From Antedon mediterranea (Eukaryota > Echinodermata > Crinoidea > Comatulida > Antedonidae): a stretch of 60,000 bases of DNA. The position numbers were made by a program, and so were the translations under genes. The notes below the pieces were generated by a model. It had not been told where the DNA came from. It saw only the letters and a program-made list of their open reading frames with translations, and made no database searches. Positions within the stretch are counted from its first letter, which is position 1. Each line of letters begins with the position of its first letter. This document shows, in pieces, positions 26,406 to 42,165 of the stretch. Location: positions 1,715,001 through 1,775,000 of the forward strand of contig NC_092680.1 in NCBI RefSeq assembly GCF_964355755.1, written 5' to 3'.

Positions 26406-27165
26406 GATATTCTTAGCTAGCTACACATAATATATCTTAGTTACACACAAACTTACTAAGATATAATGCCACCTTAAACATTATGCAATATGAATTTATA
26501 AAAAGTAACCTGATTTGAAATGCATTGAAAACTTAAACCTCTATTCTTAACTACACTTATATTTCCTAACTACACACGACCTGCAGGGAAATCTTACAAT
26601 ACTAAGATAATGCCACCTTACACATTATAGATAATAATTTACAACACATGTTTAACATTTTTTTAATGCACTGAAACTTAAACCTCTACGTTCTTAGCTA
26701 CACTTAATACACTATACCTTAACAACAAACATACCTGCAGGAAAAGCTTACAATACCAAAATATAATGCCACCTTACACATACTAGATAATAATTTACAA
26801 CACATATTTAGCATTATTTGAAATGCACTGAAACTTAAACCTCTGCGTTCTTAGCTACACTTAATTCAGTATATCTTAGCAACACACATACCTGCAGGAA
26901 AAGCTTACAATACCAAGATATAATGCCACCTTACACATTATAGATAATAATTTACAACATATATTTAACTTTATTTGAAATGCACTGAAACTTAAGCCTC
27001 TACGTTCTTAGCTACACTTAATTACAGTATATAACACACATATCTGCAGAGAAAAGCTTACAATACAAAGATAATGCCACCTTACACATTTTATATCATA
27101 ATTTACAACAAATATTTAAAATTATTCAAACACATACCTGTAGAGGAAACGCAAACCAAATGTAC
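26405..27165 (-). repeat. A block 2 (spacer)
   Basis: About six A units. Near-identical to 37906-38666. Confidence 0.9.
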
Positions 27166-30100
27166 CTTACCTTTGTTTAGTTAGATTTGTATCTGTATAG
27201 GTGCATGCTATCTGAAATGAGTAAGAGTAAAGAACAATTATTATTTGCAGGTTTTGTTGTATGCTTACCTGTGATTGGTTCCAACAGTCTTCCATTGGTA
27301 TGTCCATAGCTGAAAAGGGAAAATATAAAGAAATTTAATTATACCATTGCATAGCCTTAGATGTTTCTTACCTCTGATTGGTTCCTACACTATTGCATCG
27401 ATATGTCCATATCTGAACAAGGGAAAATATGAAAAAAATGTAATTATACCATTGCATTGGCTTTGATGTTTCTTACCTGTGATTGGTTCCAACAGTCTTC
27501 CATCTGTATGTATATCTGAAAACCGAAAATATAAAGAAATGTAATTATACCATTGCATAGGCTTTGATGTTTCTTACCTGTGATTGGTTCCAACAGTCTT
27601 TCATCTGTATCTCCATATCTAAAAAGGGAAAGTATAAAAAAATTTAATTATACCATTGCATAGGCTTTGATATTTCTTACCTGTGATTGGTTCCAACAGT
27701 TGTGCATCGATATGTCCATATCTGAAAAGGGAAAATATGAACAAATGTAATTATACCATTGCATAGACTTGATATTTCTTACCTGTGATTGGTTCCAACA
27801 GCCTTGCATTGGTATGTCCATATCTGAAAAGGGAAAACATAAGAAATTTAATTATACCAATACATCTTTGATGTTTCTTACCTGTGATTGGTTGCAACAG
27901 TCTTGCATTGGTATATCCATATCTGAAAAGAGAAAATATAAAGACATTTAGTATATCATTGCATAGCCGTTGAGATTTCTTATCTGTGATTGGTTCTAAC
28001 TGTCTTGCATCAGTATCTCCATACCTGAAAGGGAAAATATAAAGAAATTTAATTATACCATTGCATAGGCTTAGATGTTTCTTACCTGTGATTGGTTCCT
28101 ACACTATTGCATCGATATGTCCATATCTGAAAAGGGAAAATATAAAGAAATTCTATTGCTTAGGTTTTGATGTTTCTTACCTGTGATTGGTTCCAACAGT
28201 CTTGCATCATTATGTCCATATCTGAAATGAGAAAGTATAAAGAAATGTAATTATACTATTGCTTAGGCTTTGATGTATCTTACCTGTGATTGGTTCTAAA
28301 AGTCTTCATCAGTATTTATATCTGAAAACAGAAAATATAAAGAAATTTAATTATACCATTGCATAGGCTTTGATGTTTCTTACCTGTGATTGGTTCCAAC
28401 AGTCTTGAAGTGGTATGTCCATATCTGAAAAATGAAAATATGAAGAAATTTAATTATACCATTGCTTAGACTTGATATTTCTTACCTGTGATTGGTTCCA
28501 ACAGCCTTGCATCAGTATGTCCATATCTGAAAAGGGAAAATATAAAGAAATGTAATTATACTATTGCTTAGGCTTTGATGTTTCTTACCTGTGATTTGTT
28601 CCAACCGTCTTTCATCTGTATGTATATCTGAAAACAGAAAATATAAAGAGATTTAATTATACTATTGCATAGGCTTTGATGTTTCTTACCTGTGATTGGT
28701 TCCAACAGTTTTTCATCTGTATGTCCATATCTGAAAAGGGAAAGTATAAAGAAATTTAATTATACCATTGCATAGGCTTTGATATTTCTTACCTGTGATT
28801 GGTTCCAACAGTTGTGCATCGATATGTCCATATCTGAAAAGCGAAAATATGAAAAAATGTAATTTTACCAATACATCTTTGATGTTTCTTACCTGTGATT
28901 GGTTCCAACAGTATTGCATCGGTATGCCATATCTGAAAAAGGAAAATATAAATAAATTTAATTATTCCATTGCATAGACTTGATATTTCTTACCTGTGAT
29001 TGGTTCCAACAGCTTTGCATAGGTATGTCCATATCTGAAAAGGGAAAATATAAGAAATTTAAATATACCAATACATCTTTGATGTTTCTTACCTGTGATT
29101 GGTTCCAACAGTCTTTAATTGGTATGTCCATATCTGAAAAAGGAAAATATAAAGAAATTTAATTATACCATTGTATAGGCTTAGATGTTTCTTACCTGTG
29201 ATTGGTTGCAACAGTCTTGCATTGGTATATCCATATCTGAAAAGGGAAAATATAAAGACATGTAGTATATCATTGCATAGCCGTTGAGATTTCTTATCTG
29301 TGATTGGTTCCAACTGTCTTGCATCAGTATCTCCATACCTGAAAGGGAAAATATAAAGAAATTTAATTATACTATTGCTTAGGTTTTGATGTTTCTTACC
29401 TGTGATTGGTTCCTACAGTCTTGCATCGATATGTCCATATCTGAAAAGGGAAAATATAAAGAAATTCTATTGCTTAGGTTTTGATGTTTCTTACCTGTGA
29501 TTGGTTCCAACAGTCTTGCATCATTATGTCCATATCTGAAATGAGAAAGTATAAAGAAATGTAATTATACTATTGCTTAGGCTTTGATGTTTCTTACCTG
29601 TGATTGGTTCCAACAGTCTTTAATTGGTATGTCCATATCTGAAAAAGGAAAATATAAAGAAATTTAATTATACCATTGTATAGGCTTAGATGTTTCTTAC
29701 CTGTGATTGGTTGCAACAGTCTTGCATTGGTATATCCATATCTGAAAAGGGAAAATATAAAGACATGTAGTATATCATTGCATAGCCGTTGAGATTTCTT
29801 ATCTGTGATTGGTTCCAACTGTCTTGCATCAGTATCTCCATACCTGAAAGGGAAAATATAAAGAAATTTAATTATACTATTGCTTAGGTTTTGATGTTTC
29901 TTACCTGTGATTGGTTCCTACAGTCTTGCATCGATATGTCCATATCTGAAATGAGAAAGTTTAAAGAAAATTATTATACCATTGAATAGACTGGATATTT
30001 CTTACCTGTGATTGGTTCCAACAGCCTTGCATTGGTATGTCCATATCTGAAAAGGGAAAATATCAAGACATTTATTATACCATCCATAGGCTATGATGTT

Positions 30101-30355
30101 TCTTACCTGTGATTGGTTCCAACAGCCTTGCATTGGTATGTCCATATCTGAAAAGGGAAAATATCAAGACATTTATTATACCATTGCATAGGCTATGATG
30201 TTTCTTACCTGTGATTGGTTCCAACAGCCTTGCATTGGTATGTCCATATCTGAAAAGGGAAAATATCAAGACATTTATTATACCATTGCATAGGCTATGA
30301 TGTTTCTTACCTGTGATTGGTTCCAACAGTCTTGCATCAGTATGTCCTTATCTGA
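27165..30355 (-). repeat. B block 3 (about 31 cassettes plus linker), the longest
   Basis: It contains an extra internal duplication: 29089-29313 recurs at 29594-29818 (offset 505 bp). The partner block 7 carries this segment once but has extra cassettes near 39350-39590. Confidence 0.9.
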
Positions 30356-30960
30356 AAAGATATTCTTAGCTAGCTACACATAATATATCTTAGTTACACA
30401 CAAACTTACTAAGATATAATGCCACCTTAAACATTATGCAATATGAATTTATAAAAAGTAACCTGATTTGAAATGCATTGAAAACTTAAACCTCTATTCT
30501 TAACTACACTTATATTTCCTAACTACACACGACCTGCAGGGAAATCTTACAATACTAAGATAATGCCACCTTACACATTATAGATAATAATTTACAACAC
30601 ATGTTTAAAATTTTTTTAATGCACTGAAACTTAAACCTCTACGTTCTTAGCTACACTTAATTCAGTATATCTTAACAACAAACATACCTGCAGGTAAAGC
30701 TTACAATACCAAAATATAATGCCACCTTACACATTATATATCATAATTTACAACACATATTTAACTTTATTTGAAATGCACTGAAACTTAAGCCTCTACG
30801 TTCTTAGCTACACTTAATTACAGTATATAACACACATATCTGCAGAGAAAAGCTTACAATACAAAGATAATGCCACCTTACACATTATATATCATAATTT
30901 ACAACAAATATTTAAAATTATTCAAACACATACCTGTAGAGAAAACGCAAACCAAATGTA
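30355..30960 (-). repeat. A block 3 (spacer)
   Basis: About five A units. Near-identical to 41560-42165. Confidence 0.9.
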
Positions 30961-32540
30961 CCTTACCTTTGTTTAGTTAGATTTGTATCTGTATAGGTGC
31001 ATGCTATCTGAAATGAGTAAGAGTAAAGAACAATTATTATTTGCAGGTTTTGTTGTATGCTTACCTGTGATTGGTTCCAACAGTCTTCCATTGGTATGTC
31101 CATAGCTGAAAAGGGAAAATATAAAGAAATGTAATTATACCATTGAATAGGCTTAGATGTTTCTTACCTGTGATTGGTTCCAACAGTCTTCCATTGATAT
31201 GTCCATAGCTGAAAAGGGAAAATATAAAGAAATTTAATTATACCATTGCATAGGCTTAGATGTTTCTTACCTGTGATTGGTTCCAACAGTCTTCCATTGA
31301 TATGTCCATATCTGAAAAGGGAAAATATAAAGAAATTTAATTATACCATTGCATAGGCTTTGATGTTTCTTACCTGTGATTGGTTCCAACAGCCTTGCAA
31401 CAGTATGTCCATATCTGAAAATGGAAAATATGAAAAAATTTAATTATACTATTGCTTAGGCTTTGATGTTTCTTACCTGTGATTGGTTCCAACAGTCTTG
31501 CATCAGTATGTCCATATCTGAAATGAGAAAGTATAAAGAAATGTAATTATGCCATTGCATAGGCTTTGATGTTTCTTACCTGTGATTGGTTCCAACAGTC
31601 TTTCATCTGTATGTATATCTGAAAACAGAAAATATAAAGACATTTAATTATACCATTGCATAGGCTTTGATGTTTCTTACCTGTGATTGGTTCCAACAGT
31701 CTTTCATCGGTATGTCCATATCTGAAAAGGGAAAATATAAAGAAATTTAATTATACCATTGCATAGCCTTTGATATTTCTTACCTGTGATTGGTTTAAAC
31801 AGTTGTGCATTGGTATGTCCATATCTGAAAAGGGAAAGAATAACGAAATTTAATTATTCCATTGCATAGGCTTTGATATTTCTTACCTGTGATTGGTTCC
31901 AACAGTCTTGCATTGGTATGTCCACATCTGAAAAGGGAAAATATGAAAAAAATTATTTTTACCAATACATCCTTGATGTTTCTTACCTGTGATTGGTTCC
32001 AACAGTCTTTCATCTGTATGTATATCTGAAAACAGAAAATATAAAGAAATTTAATTATACCATTGCATAGGCTTTGATGTTTCTTACCTGTGATTGTTTC
32101 CAACAGTCTTGCATCAGTATGTCCATATCTGAAATGAGAAAGTATAAAGAAATGTAATTATACCATTGCATTGGCTTTGATGTTTCTTACCTGTGATTGG
32201 TTCCAACAGTCTTTCATCTGTATGTATATCTGAAAACAGAAAATATAAAGAAATTTAATTATACCATTGCATAGGCTTTGATGTTTCTTACCTGTGATTG
32301 GTTCCAACAGCCTTGCATCGGTATGTCCATATCTGAAAAGGGAAAAAATAAAGACATTTATTATACCATTGCATAGACTTGATATTTCTTACCTGTGATT
32401 GGTTCCAACAGCCTTGCATTGGTATGTCCATATCTGAAAGGGGAAAATATCAAGACATTTATTATACCATTGCATAGGCTATGATGTTTCTTACCTGTGA
32501 TTGGTTCCAACAGTCTTGCATCAGTATGTCCTTATCTGAA
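30960..32540 (-). repeat. B block 4 (about 15 cassettes plus linker)
   Basis: Rich in 39-nt cassettes (starting ATATACATACAGATG), which are multiples of three. Near-identical to block 8 at an offset of 11,205 bp. Confidence 0.9.
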
Positions 32541-33460
32541 AAGATATTCTTAGCTAGCTACACATAATATATCTTAGTTACACACAAACTTACTAAGATA
32601 TAATGCCACCTTAAACATTATGCAAAATGAATTTACAAAAAGTAACCTGATTTGAAATGCATTGAAAACTTAAACCTCTATTCTTAACTACACTTATATT
32701 TCCAAACTACACACGAGCTGCAGGGAAATCTTACAATACTAAGATAATGCCACCTTACACATTATAGATAATAATTTACAACACATGTTTAACATTTTTT
32801 TAATGCACTGAAACTTAAGCCTCTACGTTCTTAACTACACTTAATACAGTATACCTTAACAACAAACATACCTGCAGGAAAAGCTTACAATACCAAAATA
32901 TAATGCCACCTTACACATAATATATCATAATTTACAACACATATTTAACATTATTTGAAATGCACTGAAACTTAAACCTCTACGTTCTTAGCTACACTTA
33001 ATTCAGTATATCTTAACAACAAACATACCTGCAGAAAAAGCTTACAATACCAAAAAATAATTCCACCTTACACATTATATATCATAATTTACAACACATA
33101 TTTAACATTATTTGAAATGCACTGAAACTTAAACCTCTACGTTCTTAGCTACACTTAATTCAATATATCTTAACAACAAACATACCTGCAGGAAAAGCTT
33201 ACAATACCAAAATATAATGCCACCTTACACATTATATATCATAATTTACAACACATATTTAACATTATTTGAAATGTTCTGAAACTTAAACCTCTACGTT
33301 CTTAGCTACACTTAATTACAGTATATAACACACATATCTGCAGAGAAAAGCTTACAATACAAAGATAATGCCACCTTACACATTATATATCATAATTTAC
33401 AACAAATATTTAAAATTATTCAAACACATACCTGTAGAGAAAACGCAAACCAAATGTACC
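32540..33460 (-). repeat. A block 4 (spacer)
   Basis: About eight A units. Near-identical to 43745-44665, with isolated changes. Confidence 0.9.
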
Positions 33461-35040
33461 TTACCTTTGTTTAGTTAGATTTGTATCTGTATAGGTGCAT
33501 GCTATCTGAAATGAGTAAGAGTAAAGAACAATTATTATTTGCAGGTTTTGTTGTATGCTTACCTGTGATTGGTTCCAACAGTCTTCCATTGGTATGTCCA
33601 TAGCTGAAAAGGGAAAATATAAAGAAATTTAATTATACCATTGCATAGGCTTAGATGTTTCTTACCTGTGATTGGTTCCTACACTATTGCATCGATATGT
33701 CCATATCTAAAAAAGGGAAAATATGAAAAAAATGTAATTATACCATTGCATTGGCTTTGATGTTTCTTACCTGTGATTGGTTCCAACAGTCTTGCATTGG
33801 TATGTCCATATCTGAAAAGGGAAAATATAAAGAAATGTAATTATACCATTGCATAGGCTTTGATGTTTCTTACCTGTGATTGGTTCCAACAGTCTTGAAG
33901 TGGTATGTCCATATCTGAAAAATGAAAATATGAAGAAATTTATTTATACCATTGCTTAGACTTGATATTTCTTACCTGTGATTGGTTCCAACAGCCTTGC
34001 ATTGGTATGTCCCTATCTGAAAAGGGAAAATATAAAAAAATTTAATTATACCATTGCATAGCCTTTGATATTTCTTACCTGTGATTGGTTCCAACAGTCT
34101 TGCATTGGTATGTCCATATCTGAAAAGGGAAAACATGAAAACATTTGATTTTACCAATACATCTTTGATGTTTCTTACCTGTAATTGGTTGCAACAGTCT
34201 TGCATTGGTATATCCATATCTGAAAAGGAAAAATATAAAGACATTTAGTATATCATTGCATAGCCGTTGATATTTCTTACCTGTGATTGGTTCCACCTGT
34301 CTTGCATTGGTATGCCCATATCTGAAAAGGGAAAATATAAAGAAATTTAATTATACCATTGCATAGGCTTTGGTGTTTCTTACCTGTGATTGGTTCCTAC
34401 AGTCTTGCATCGATATATCCATATCTGAAAAGGGAAAATATGAAAAAATTTAATTATACCATTGCATAGACTTGATATTTCTTACCTGTGATTGGTTCCA
34501 ACAGCCTTGCATTGGTATGTCCATATCTGAAATGGGAAAATATCAAGACATTTATTATACCATTCCATAGGCTATGATGTTTCTTACCTGTGATTGGTTG
34601 CAACTGCCTTGCATCATTATGTCCATACCTGAAAAGGGAAAATATAAAGAAATTTAATTATACTATTGCTTCGGTTTTGATGTTTCTTACCTGTGATTGG
34701 TTCCAACAGTCTTGCATCAGTATGTGCATATCTGAAATGAGAAAGTTTAAAGAAATTTAATTATACCATTGCATAGACTTGATATTTCTTACCTGTGATT
34801 GGTTCCAACAGCCTTGCATCGGTATGTCCATATCTGAAAAGAAGAAAAAAATAAAGACATTTATTATACCATTGCATAGACTTGATATTTCTTACCTGTG
34901 ATTGGTTCCAACAGCCTTGCATTGGTATGCCATATCTGAAAAGGGAAAATATCAAGACATTTATTATACCATTGCATAGGCTATGATGTTTCTTACCTGT
35001 GATTGGTTCAAACAGTATTGCATCGGTATGTCCTTATCTG
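33460..35040 (-). repeat. B block 5 (about 15 cassettes plus linker)
   Basis: The boundary between the two 11.5-kb copies falls in its left part (about 33.8 kb). The rest matches 22.3-23.5 kb at an offset of 11,501 bp. Confidence 0.9.
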
Positions 35041-35630
35041 AAAAGATATTCTTAGCTAGCTACACATAATATATCTTAGTTACACACAAACTTACTAAGA
35101 TATAATGCCACCTTAAAATGAATTTACAAAAAGTAACCTGATTTGAAATGCATTGAAAACTTAAACCTCTATTCTTAACTACACTTATATTTCCTAACTA
35201 CACACGACCTGCAGGGAAATCTTACAATACTAAGATAATGCCACCTTACACATTATAGATAATAATTTACAACACATGTTTAACATTTTTTTAATGCACT
35301 GAAACTTAAACCTCTACGTTCTTAGCTACACTTAATTCAGTTATCTTAGCAACACACATACCTGCAGGAAAAGCTTACAATACCAAGATATAATGCCACC
35401 TTACACATTATAGATAATAATTTACAACACATATTTAACTTTATTTGAAATGCACTGAAACTTAAACCTCTACGTTCTTAGCTACACTTAATTACAGTAT
35501 ATAACACACATATCTGCAGAGAAAAGCTTACAATACAAAGATAATGCCACCTTACACATTATCATAATTTACAACAAATATTTAAGATTATTCAAACACA
35601 TACCTGTAGAGAAAACGCAAACCAAATGTA
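35040..35630 (-). repeat. A block 5 (spacer)
   Basis: Second copy of A block 1, essentially unchanged. Confidence 0.9.
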
Positions 35631-37910
35631 CCTTACCTTTGTTTAGTTAGATTTGTATCTGTATAGGTGCATGCTATCTGAAATGAGTAAGAGTAAAGAA
35701 CAATTATTATTTGCAGGTTTTGTTGTATGCTTACCTGTGATTGGTTCCAACAGTCTTCCATTGGTATGTCCATAGCAGAAAAGGGAAAATATAAAGAAAT
35801 TTAATTATACCATTGCATAGGCTTAGATGTTTCTTACCTGTGATTGGTTCCTACACTATTGCATCGATATGTCCATATCTGAAAAGGGAAAATATAAAGA
35901 AATTCTATTGCTTAGGTTTTGATGTTTCTTACCTGTGATTGGTTCCAACAGTCTTGCATCATTATGTCCATATCTGAAATGAGAAAGTATAAAGAAATGT
36001 AATTATACTATTGCTTAGGCTTTGATGTATCTTACCTGTGATTGGTTCTAAAAGTCTTCATCAGTATTTATATCTGAAAACAGAAAATATAAAGAAATTT
36101 AATTATACCATTGCATAGGCTTTGATGTTTCTTACCTGTGATTGGTTCCAACAGTCTTGAAGTGGTATGTCCATATCTGAAAAATGAAAATATGAAGAAA
36201 TTTAATTATACCATTGCTTAGACTTGATATTTCTTACCTGTGATTGGTTCCAACAGCCTTGCATCAGTATGTCCATATCTGAAAAGGGAAAATATAAAGA
36301 AATGTAATTATACTATTGCTTAGGCTTTGATGTTTCTTACCTGTGATTTGTTCCAACAGTCTTTCATCTGTATGTATATCTGAAAACAGAAAATATAAAG
36401 AGATTTAATTATACTATTGCATAGGCTTTGATGTTTCTTACCTGTGATTGGTTCCAACAGTTTTTCATCTGTATGTCCATATCTGAAAAGGGAAAGTATA
36501 AAGAAATTTAATTATACCATTGCATAGGCTTTGATATTTCTTACCTGTGATTGGTTCCAACAGTTGTGCATCGATATGTCCATATCTGAAAAGGGAAAAT
36601 ATGAAAAAATGTAATTTTACCAATACATCTTTGATGTTTCTTACCTGTGATTGGTTCCAACAGTATTGCATCGGTATGCCATATCTGAAAAAGGAAAATA
36701 TAAATAAATTTAATTATTCCATTGCATAGACTTGATATTTCTTACCTGTGATTGGTTCCAACAGCTTTGCATAGGTATGTCCATATCTGAAAAGGGAAAA
36801 TATAAGAAATTTAATTATACCAATACATCTTTGATGTTTCTTACCTGTGATTGGTTCCAACAGTCTTGAATTGGTATGTCCATATCTGAAAAAGGAAAAT
36901 ATAAAGAAATTTAATTATACCATTGTATAGGCTTAGATGTTTCTTACCTGTGATTGGTTCCTACACTATTGCATCGATATGTCCATATCTGAAAAGGGAA
37001 AATATAAAGAAATTCTATTGCTTAGGTTTTGATGTTTCTTACCTGTGATTGGTTCCAACAGTCTTGCATCATTATGTCCATATCTGAAATGAGAAAGTAT
37101 AAAGAAATGTAATTATACTATTGCTTAGGCTTTGATGTTTCTTACCTGTGATTGGTTCCAACAGTCTTTAATTGGTATGTCCATATCTGAAAAAGGAAAA
37201 TATAAAGAAATTTAATTATACCATTGTATAGGCTTAGATGTTTCTTACCTGTGATTGGTTGCAACAGTCTTGCATTGGTATATCCATATCTGAAAAGGGA
37301 AAATATAAAGACATGTAGTATATCATTGCATAGCCGTTGAGATTTCTTATCTGTGATTGGTTCCAACTGTCTTGCATCAGTATCTCCATACCTGAAAGGG
37401 AAAATATAAAGAAATTTAATTATACTATTGCTTAGGTTTTGATGTTTCTTACCTGTGATTGGTTCCTACAGTCTTGCATCGATATGTCCATATCTGAAAT
37501 GAGAAAGTTTAAAGAAAATTATTATACCATTGAATAGACTGGATATTTCTTACCTGTGATTGGTTCCAACAGCCTTGCATTGGTATGTCCATATCTGAAA
37601 AGGGAAAATATCAAGACATTTATTATACCATCCATAGGCTATGATGTTTCTTACCTGTGATTGGTTCCAACAGCCTTGCATTGGTATGTCCATATCTGAA
37701 AAGGGAAAATATCAAGACATTTATTATACCATTGCATAGGCTATGATGTTTCTTACCTGTGATTGGTTCCAACAGCCTTGCATTGGTATGTCCATATCTG
37801 AAAAGGGAAAATATCAAGACATTTATTATACCATTGCATAGGCTATGATGTTTCTTACCTGTGATTGGTTCCAACAGTCTTGCATCGGTATGTCCTTATC
37901 TGAAAAGATA
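35630..37910 (-). repeat. B block 6 (about 22 cassettes plus linker)
   Basis: Second copy of block 2. Differences seen include CATAGCAGAAAAGG at about 35771 against CATAGCTGAAAAGG at about 24270; this base change alters the acceptor CAG to TG on the minus strand. Confidence 0.9.
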
Positions 37911-38665
37911 TTCTTAGCTAGCTACACATAATATATCTTAGTTACACACAAACTTACTAAGATATAATGCCACCTTAAACATTATGCAATATGAATTTAT
38001 AAAAAGTAACCTGATTTGAAATGCATTGAAAACTTAAACCTCTATTCTTAACTACACTTATATTTCCTAACTACACACGACCTGCAGGGAAATCTTACAA
38101 TACTAAGATAATGCCACCTTACACATTATAGATAATAATTTACAACACATGTTTAACATTTTTTTAATGCACTGAAACTTAAACCTCTACGTTCTTAGCT
38201 ACACTTAATACACTATACCTTAACAACAAACATACCTGCAGGAAAAGCTTACAATACCAAAATATAATGCCACCTTACACATACTAGATAATAATTTACA
38301 ACACATATTTAGCATTATTTGAAATGCACTGAAACTTAAACCTCTGCGTTCTTAGCTACACTTAATTCAGTATATCTTAGCAACACACATACCTGCAGGA
38401 AAAGCTTACAATACCAAGATATAATGCCACCTTACACATTATAGATAATAATTTACAACATATATTTAACTTTATTTGAAATGCACTGAAACTTAAGCCT
38501 CTACGTTCTTAGCTACACTTAATTACAGTATATAACACACATATCTGCAGAGAAAAGCTTACAATACAAAGATAATGCCACCTTACACATTTTATATCAT
38601 AATTTACAACAAATATTTAAAATTATTCAAACACATACCTGTAGAGGAAACGCAAACCAAATGTA
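37910..38665 (-). repeat. A block 6 (spacer)
   Basis: Second copy of A block 2. Confidence 0.9.
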
Positions 38666-41560
38666 CCTTACCTTTGTTTAGTTAGATTTGTATCTGTATA
38701 GGTGCATGCTATCTGAAATGAGTAAGAGTAAAGAACAATTATTATTTGCAGGTTTTGTTGTATGCTTACCTGTGATTGGTTCCAACAGTCTTCCATTGGT
38801 ATGTCCATAGCTGAAAAGGGAAAATATAAAGAAATTTAATTATACCATTGCATAGCCTTAGATGTTTCTTACCTCTGATTGGTTCCTACACTATTGCATC
38901 GATATGTCCATATCTGAACAAGGGAAAATATGAAAAAAATGTAATTATACCATTGCATTGGCTTTGATGTTTCTTACCTGTGATTGGTTCCAACAGTCTT
39001 CCATCTGTATGTATATCTGAAAACCGAAAATATAAAGAAATGTAATTATACCATTGCATAGGCTTTGATGTTTCTTACCTGTGATTGGTTCCAACAGTCT
39101 TTCATCTGTATCTCCATATCTAAAAAGGGAAAGTATAAAAAAATTTAATTATACCATTGCATAGGCTTTGATATTTCTTACCTGTGATTGGTTCCAACAG
39201 TTGTGCATCGATATGTCCATATCTGAAAAGGGAAAATATGAACAAATGTAATTATACCATTGCATAGACTTGATATTTCTTACCTGTGATTGGTTCCAAC
39301 AGCCTTGCATTGGTATGTCCATATCTGAAAAGGGAAAACATAAGAAATTTAATTATACCATTGTATAGGCTTAGATGTTTCTTACCTGTGATTGGTTGCA
39401 ACAGTCTTTAATTGGTATGTCCATATCTGAAAAGGGAAAATATAAAGAAATTTAATTATACCATTGTATAGGCTTAGATGTTTCTTACCTGTGATTGGTT
39501 GCAACAGTCTTTAATTGGTATGTCCATATCTGAAAAGGGAAAATATAAAGAAATTTAATTATACCATTGTATAGGCTTAGATGTTTCTTACCTGTGATTG
39601 GTTGCAACAGTCTTGCATTGGTATATCCATATCTGAAAAGAGAAAATATAAAGACATTTAGTATATCATTGCATAGCCGTTGAGATTTCTTATCTGTGAT
39701 TGGTTCTAACTGTCTTGCATCAGTATCTCCATACCTGAAAGGGAAAATATAAAGAAATTTAATTATACCATTGCATAGGCTTAGATGTTTCTTACCTGTG
39801 ATTGGTTCCTACACTATTGCATCGATATGTCCATATCTGAAAAGGGAAAATATAAAGAAATTCTATTGCTTAGGTTTTGATGTTTCTTACCTGTGATTGG
39901 TTCCAACAGTCTTGCATCATTATGTCCATATCTGAAATGAGAAAGTATAAAGAAATGTAATTATACTATTGCTTAGGCTTTGATGTATCTTACCTGTGAT
40001 TGGTTCTAAAAGTCTTCATCAGTATTTATATCTGAAAACAGAAAATATAAAGAAATTTAATTATACCATTGCATAGGCTTTGATGTTTCTTACCTGTGAT
40101 TGGTTCCAACAGTCTTGAAGTGGTATGTCCATATCTGAAAAATGAAAATATGAAGAAATTTAATTATACCATTGCTTAGACTTGATATTTCTTACCTGTG
40201 ATTGGTTCCAACAGCCTTGCATCAGTATGTCCATATCTGAAAAGGGAAAATATAAAGAAATGTAATTATACTATTGCTTAGGCTTTGATGTTTCTTACCT
40301 GTGATTTGTTCCAACAGTCTTTCATCTGTATGTATATCTGAAAACAGAAAATATAAAGAGATTTAATTATACTATTGCATAGGCTTTGATGTTTCTTACC
40401 TGTGATTGGTTCCAACAGTTTTTCATCTGTATGTCCATATCTGAAAAGGGAAAGTATAAAGAAATTTAATTATACCATTGCATAGGCTTTGATATTTCTT
40501 ACCTGTGATTGGTTCCAACAGTTGTGCATCGATATGTCCATATCTGAAAAGCGAAAATATGAAAAAATGTAATTTTACCAATACATCTTTGATGTTTCTT
40601 ACCTGTGATTGGTTCCAACAGTATTGCATCGGTATGCCATATCTGAAAAAGGAAAATATAAATAAATTTAATTATTCCATTGCATAGACTTGATATTTCT
40701 TACCTGTGATTGGTTCCAACAGCTTTGCATAGGTATGTCCATATCTGAAAAGGGAAAATATAAGAAATTTAATTATACCAATACATCTTTGATGTTTCTT
40801 ACCTGTGATTGGTTCCAACAGTCTTGAATTGGTATGTCCATATCTGAAAAAGGAAAATATAAAGAAATTTAATTATACCATTGTATAGGCTTAGATGTTT
40901 CTTACCTGTGATTGGTTGCAACAGTCTTGCATTGGTATATCCATATCTGAAAAGGGAAAATATAAAGACATGTAGTATATCATTGCATAGCCGTTGAGAT
41001 TTCTTATCTGTGATTGGTTCCAACTGTCTTGCATCAGTATCTCCATACCTGAAAGGGAAAATATAAAGAAATTTAATTATACTATTGCTTAGGTTTTGAT
41101 GTTTCTTACCTGTGATTGGTTCCTACAGTCTTGCATCGATATGTCCATATCTGAAATGAGAAAGTTTAAAGAAAATTATTATACCATTGAATAGACTGGA
41201 TATTTCTTACCTGTGATTGGTTCCAACAGCCTTGCATTGGTATGTCCATATCTGAAAAGGGAAAATATCAAGACATTTATTATACCATCCATAGGCTATG
41301 ATGTTTCTTACCTGTGATTGGTTCCAACAGCCTTGCATTGGTATGTCCATATCTGAAAAGGGAAAATATCAAGACATTTATTATACCATTGCATAGGCTA
41401 TGATGTTTCTTACCTGTGATTGGTTCCAACAGCCTTGCATTGGTATGTCCATATCTGAAAAGGGAAAATATCAAGACATTTATTATACCATTGCATAGGC
41501 TATGATGTTTCTTACCTGTGATTGGTTCCAACAGTCTTGCATCAGTATGTCCTTATCTGA
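38665..41560 (-). repeat. B block 7 (about 28 cassettes plus linker)
   Basis: Partner of block 3 but with a different indel history: three tandem cassettes of one type at about 39350-39590, and only one copy of the segment doubled at 29.1-29.8 kb. Confidence 0.9.
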
Positions 41561-42165
41561 AAAGATATTCTTAGCTAGCTACACATAATATATCTTAGTT
41601 ACACACAAACTTACTAAGATATAATGCCACCTTAAACATTATGCAATATGAATTTATAAAAAGTAACCTGATTTGAAATGCATTGAAAACTTAAACCTCT
41701 ATTCTTAACTACACTTATATTTCCTAACTACACACGACCTGCAGGGAAATCTTACAATACTAAGATAATGCCACCTTACACATTATAGATAATAATTTAC
41801 AACACATGTTTAAAATTTTTTTAATGCACTGAAACTTAAACCTCTACGTTCTTAGCTACACTTAATTCAGTATATCTTAACAACAAACATACCTGCAGGT
41901 AAAGCTTACAATACCAAAATATAATGCCACCTTACACATTATATATCATAATTTACAACACATATTTAACTTTATTTGAAATGCACTGAAACTTAAGCCT
42001 CTACGTTCTTAGCTACACTTAATTACAGTATATAACACACATATCTGCAGAGAAAAGCTTACAATACAAAGATAATGCCACCTTACACATTATATATCAT
42101 AATTTACAACAAATATTTAAAATTATTCAAACACATACCTGTAGAGAAAACGCAAACCAAATGTA
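41560..42165 (-). repeat. A block 7 (spacer)
   Basis: Second copy of A block 3. Confidence 0.9.
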
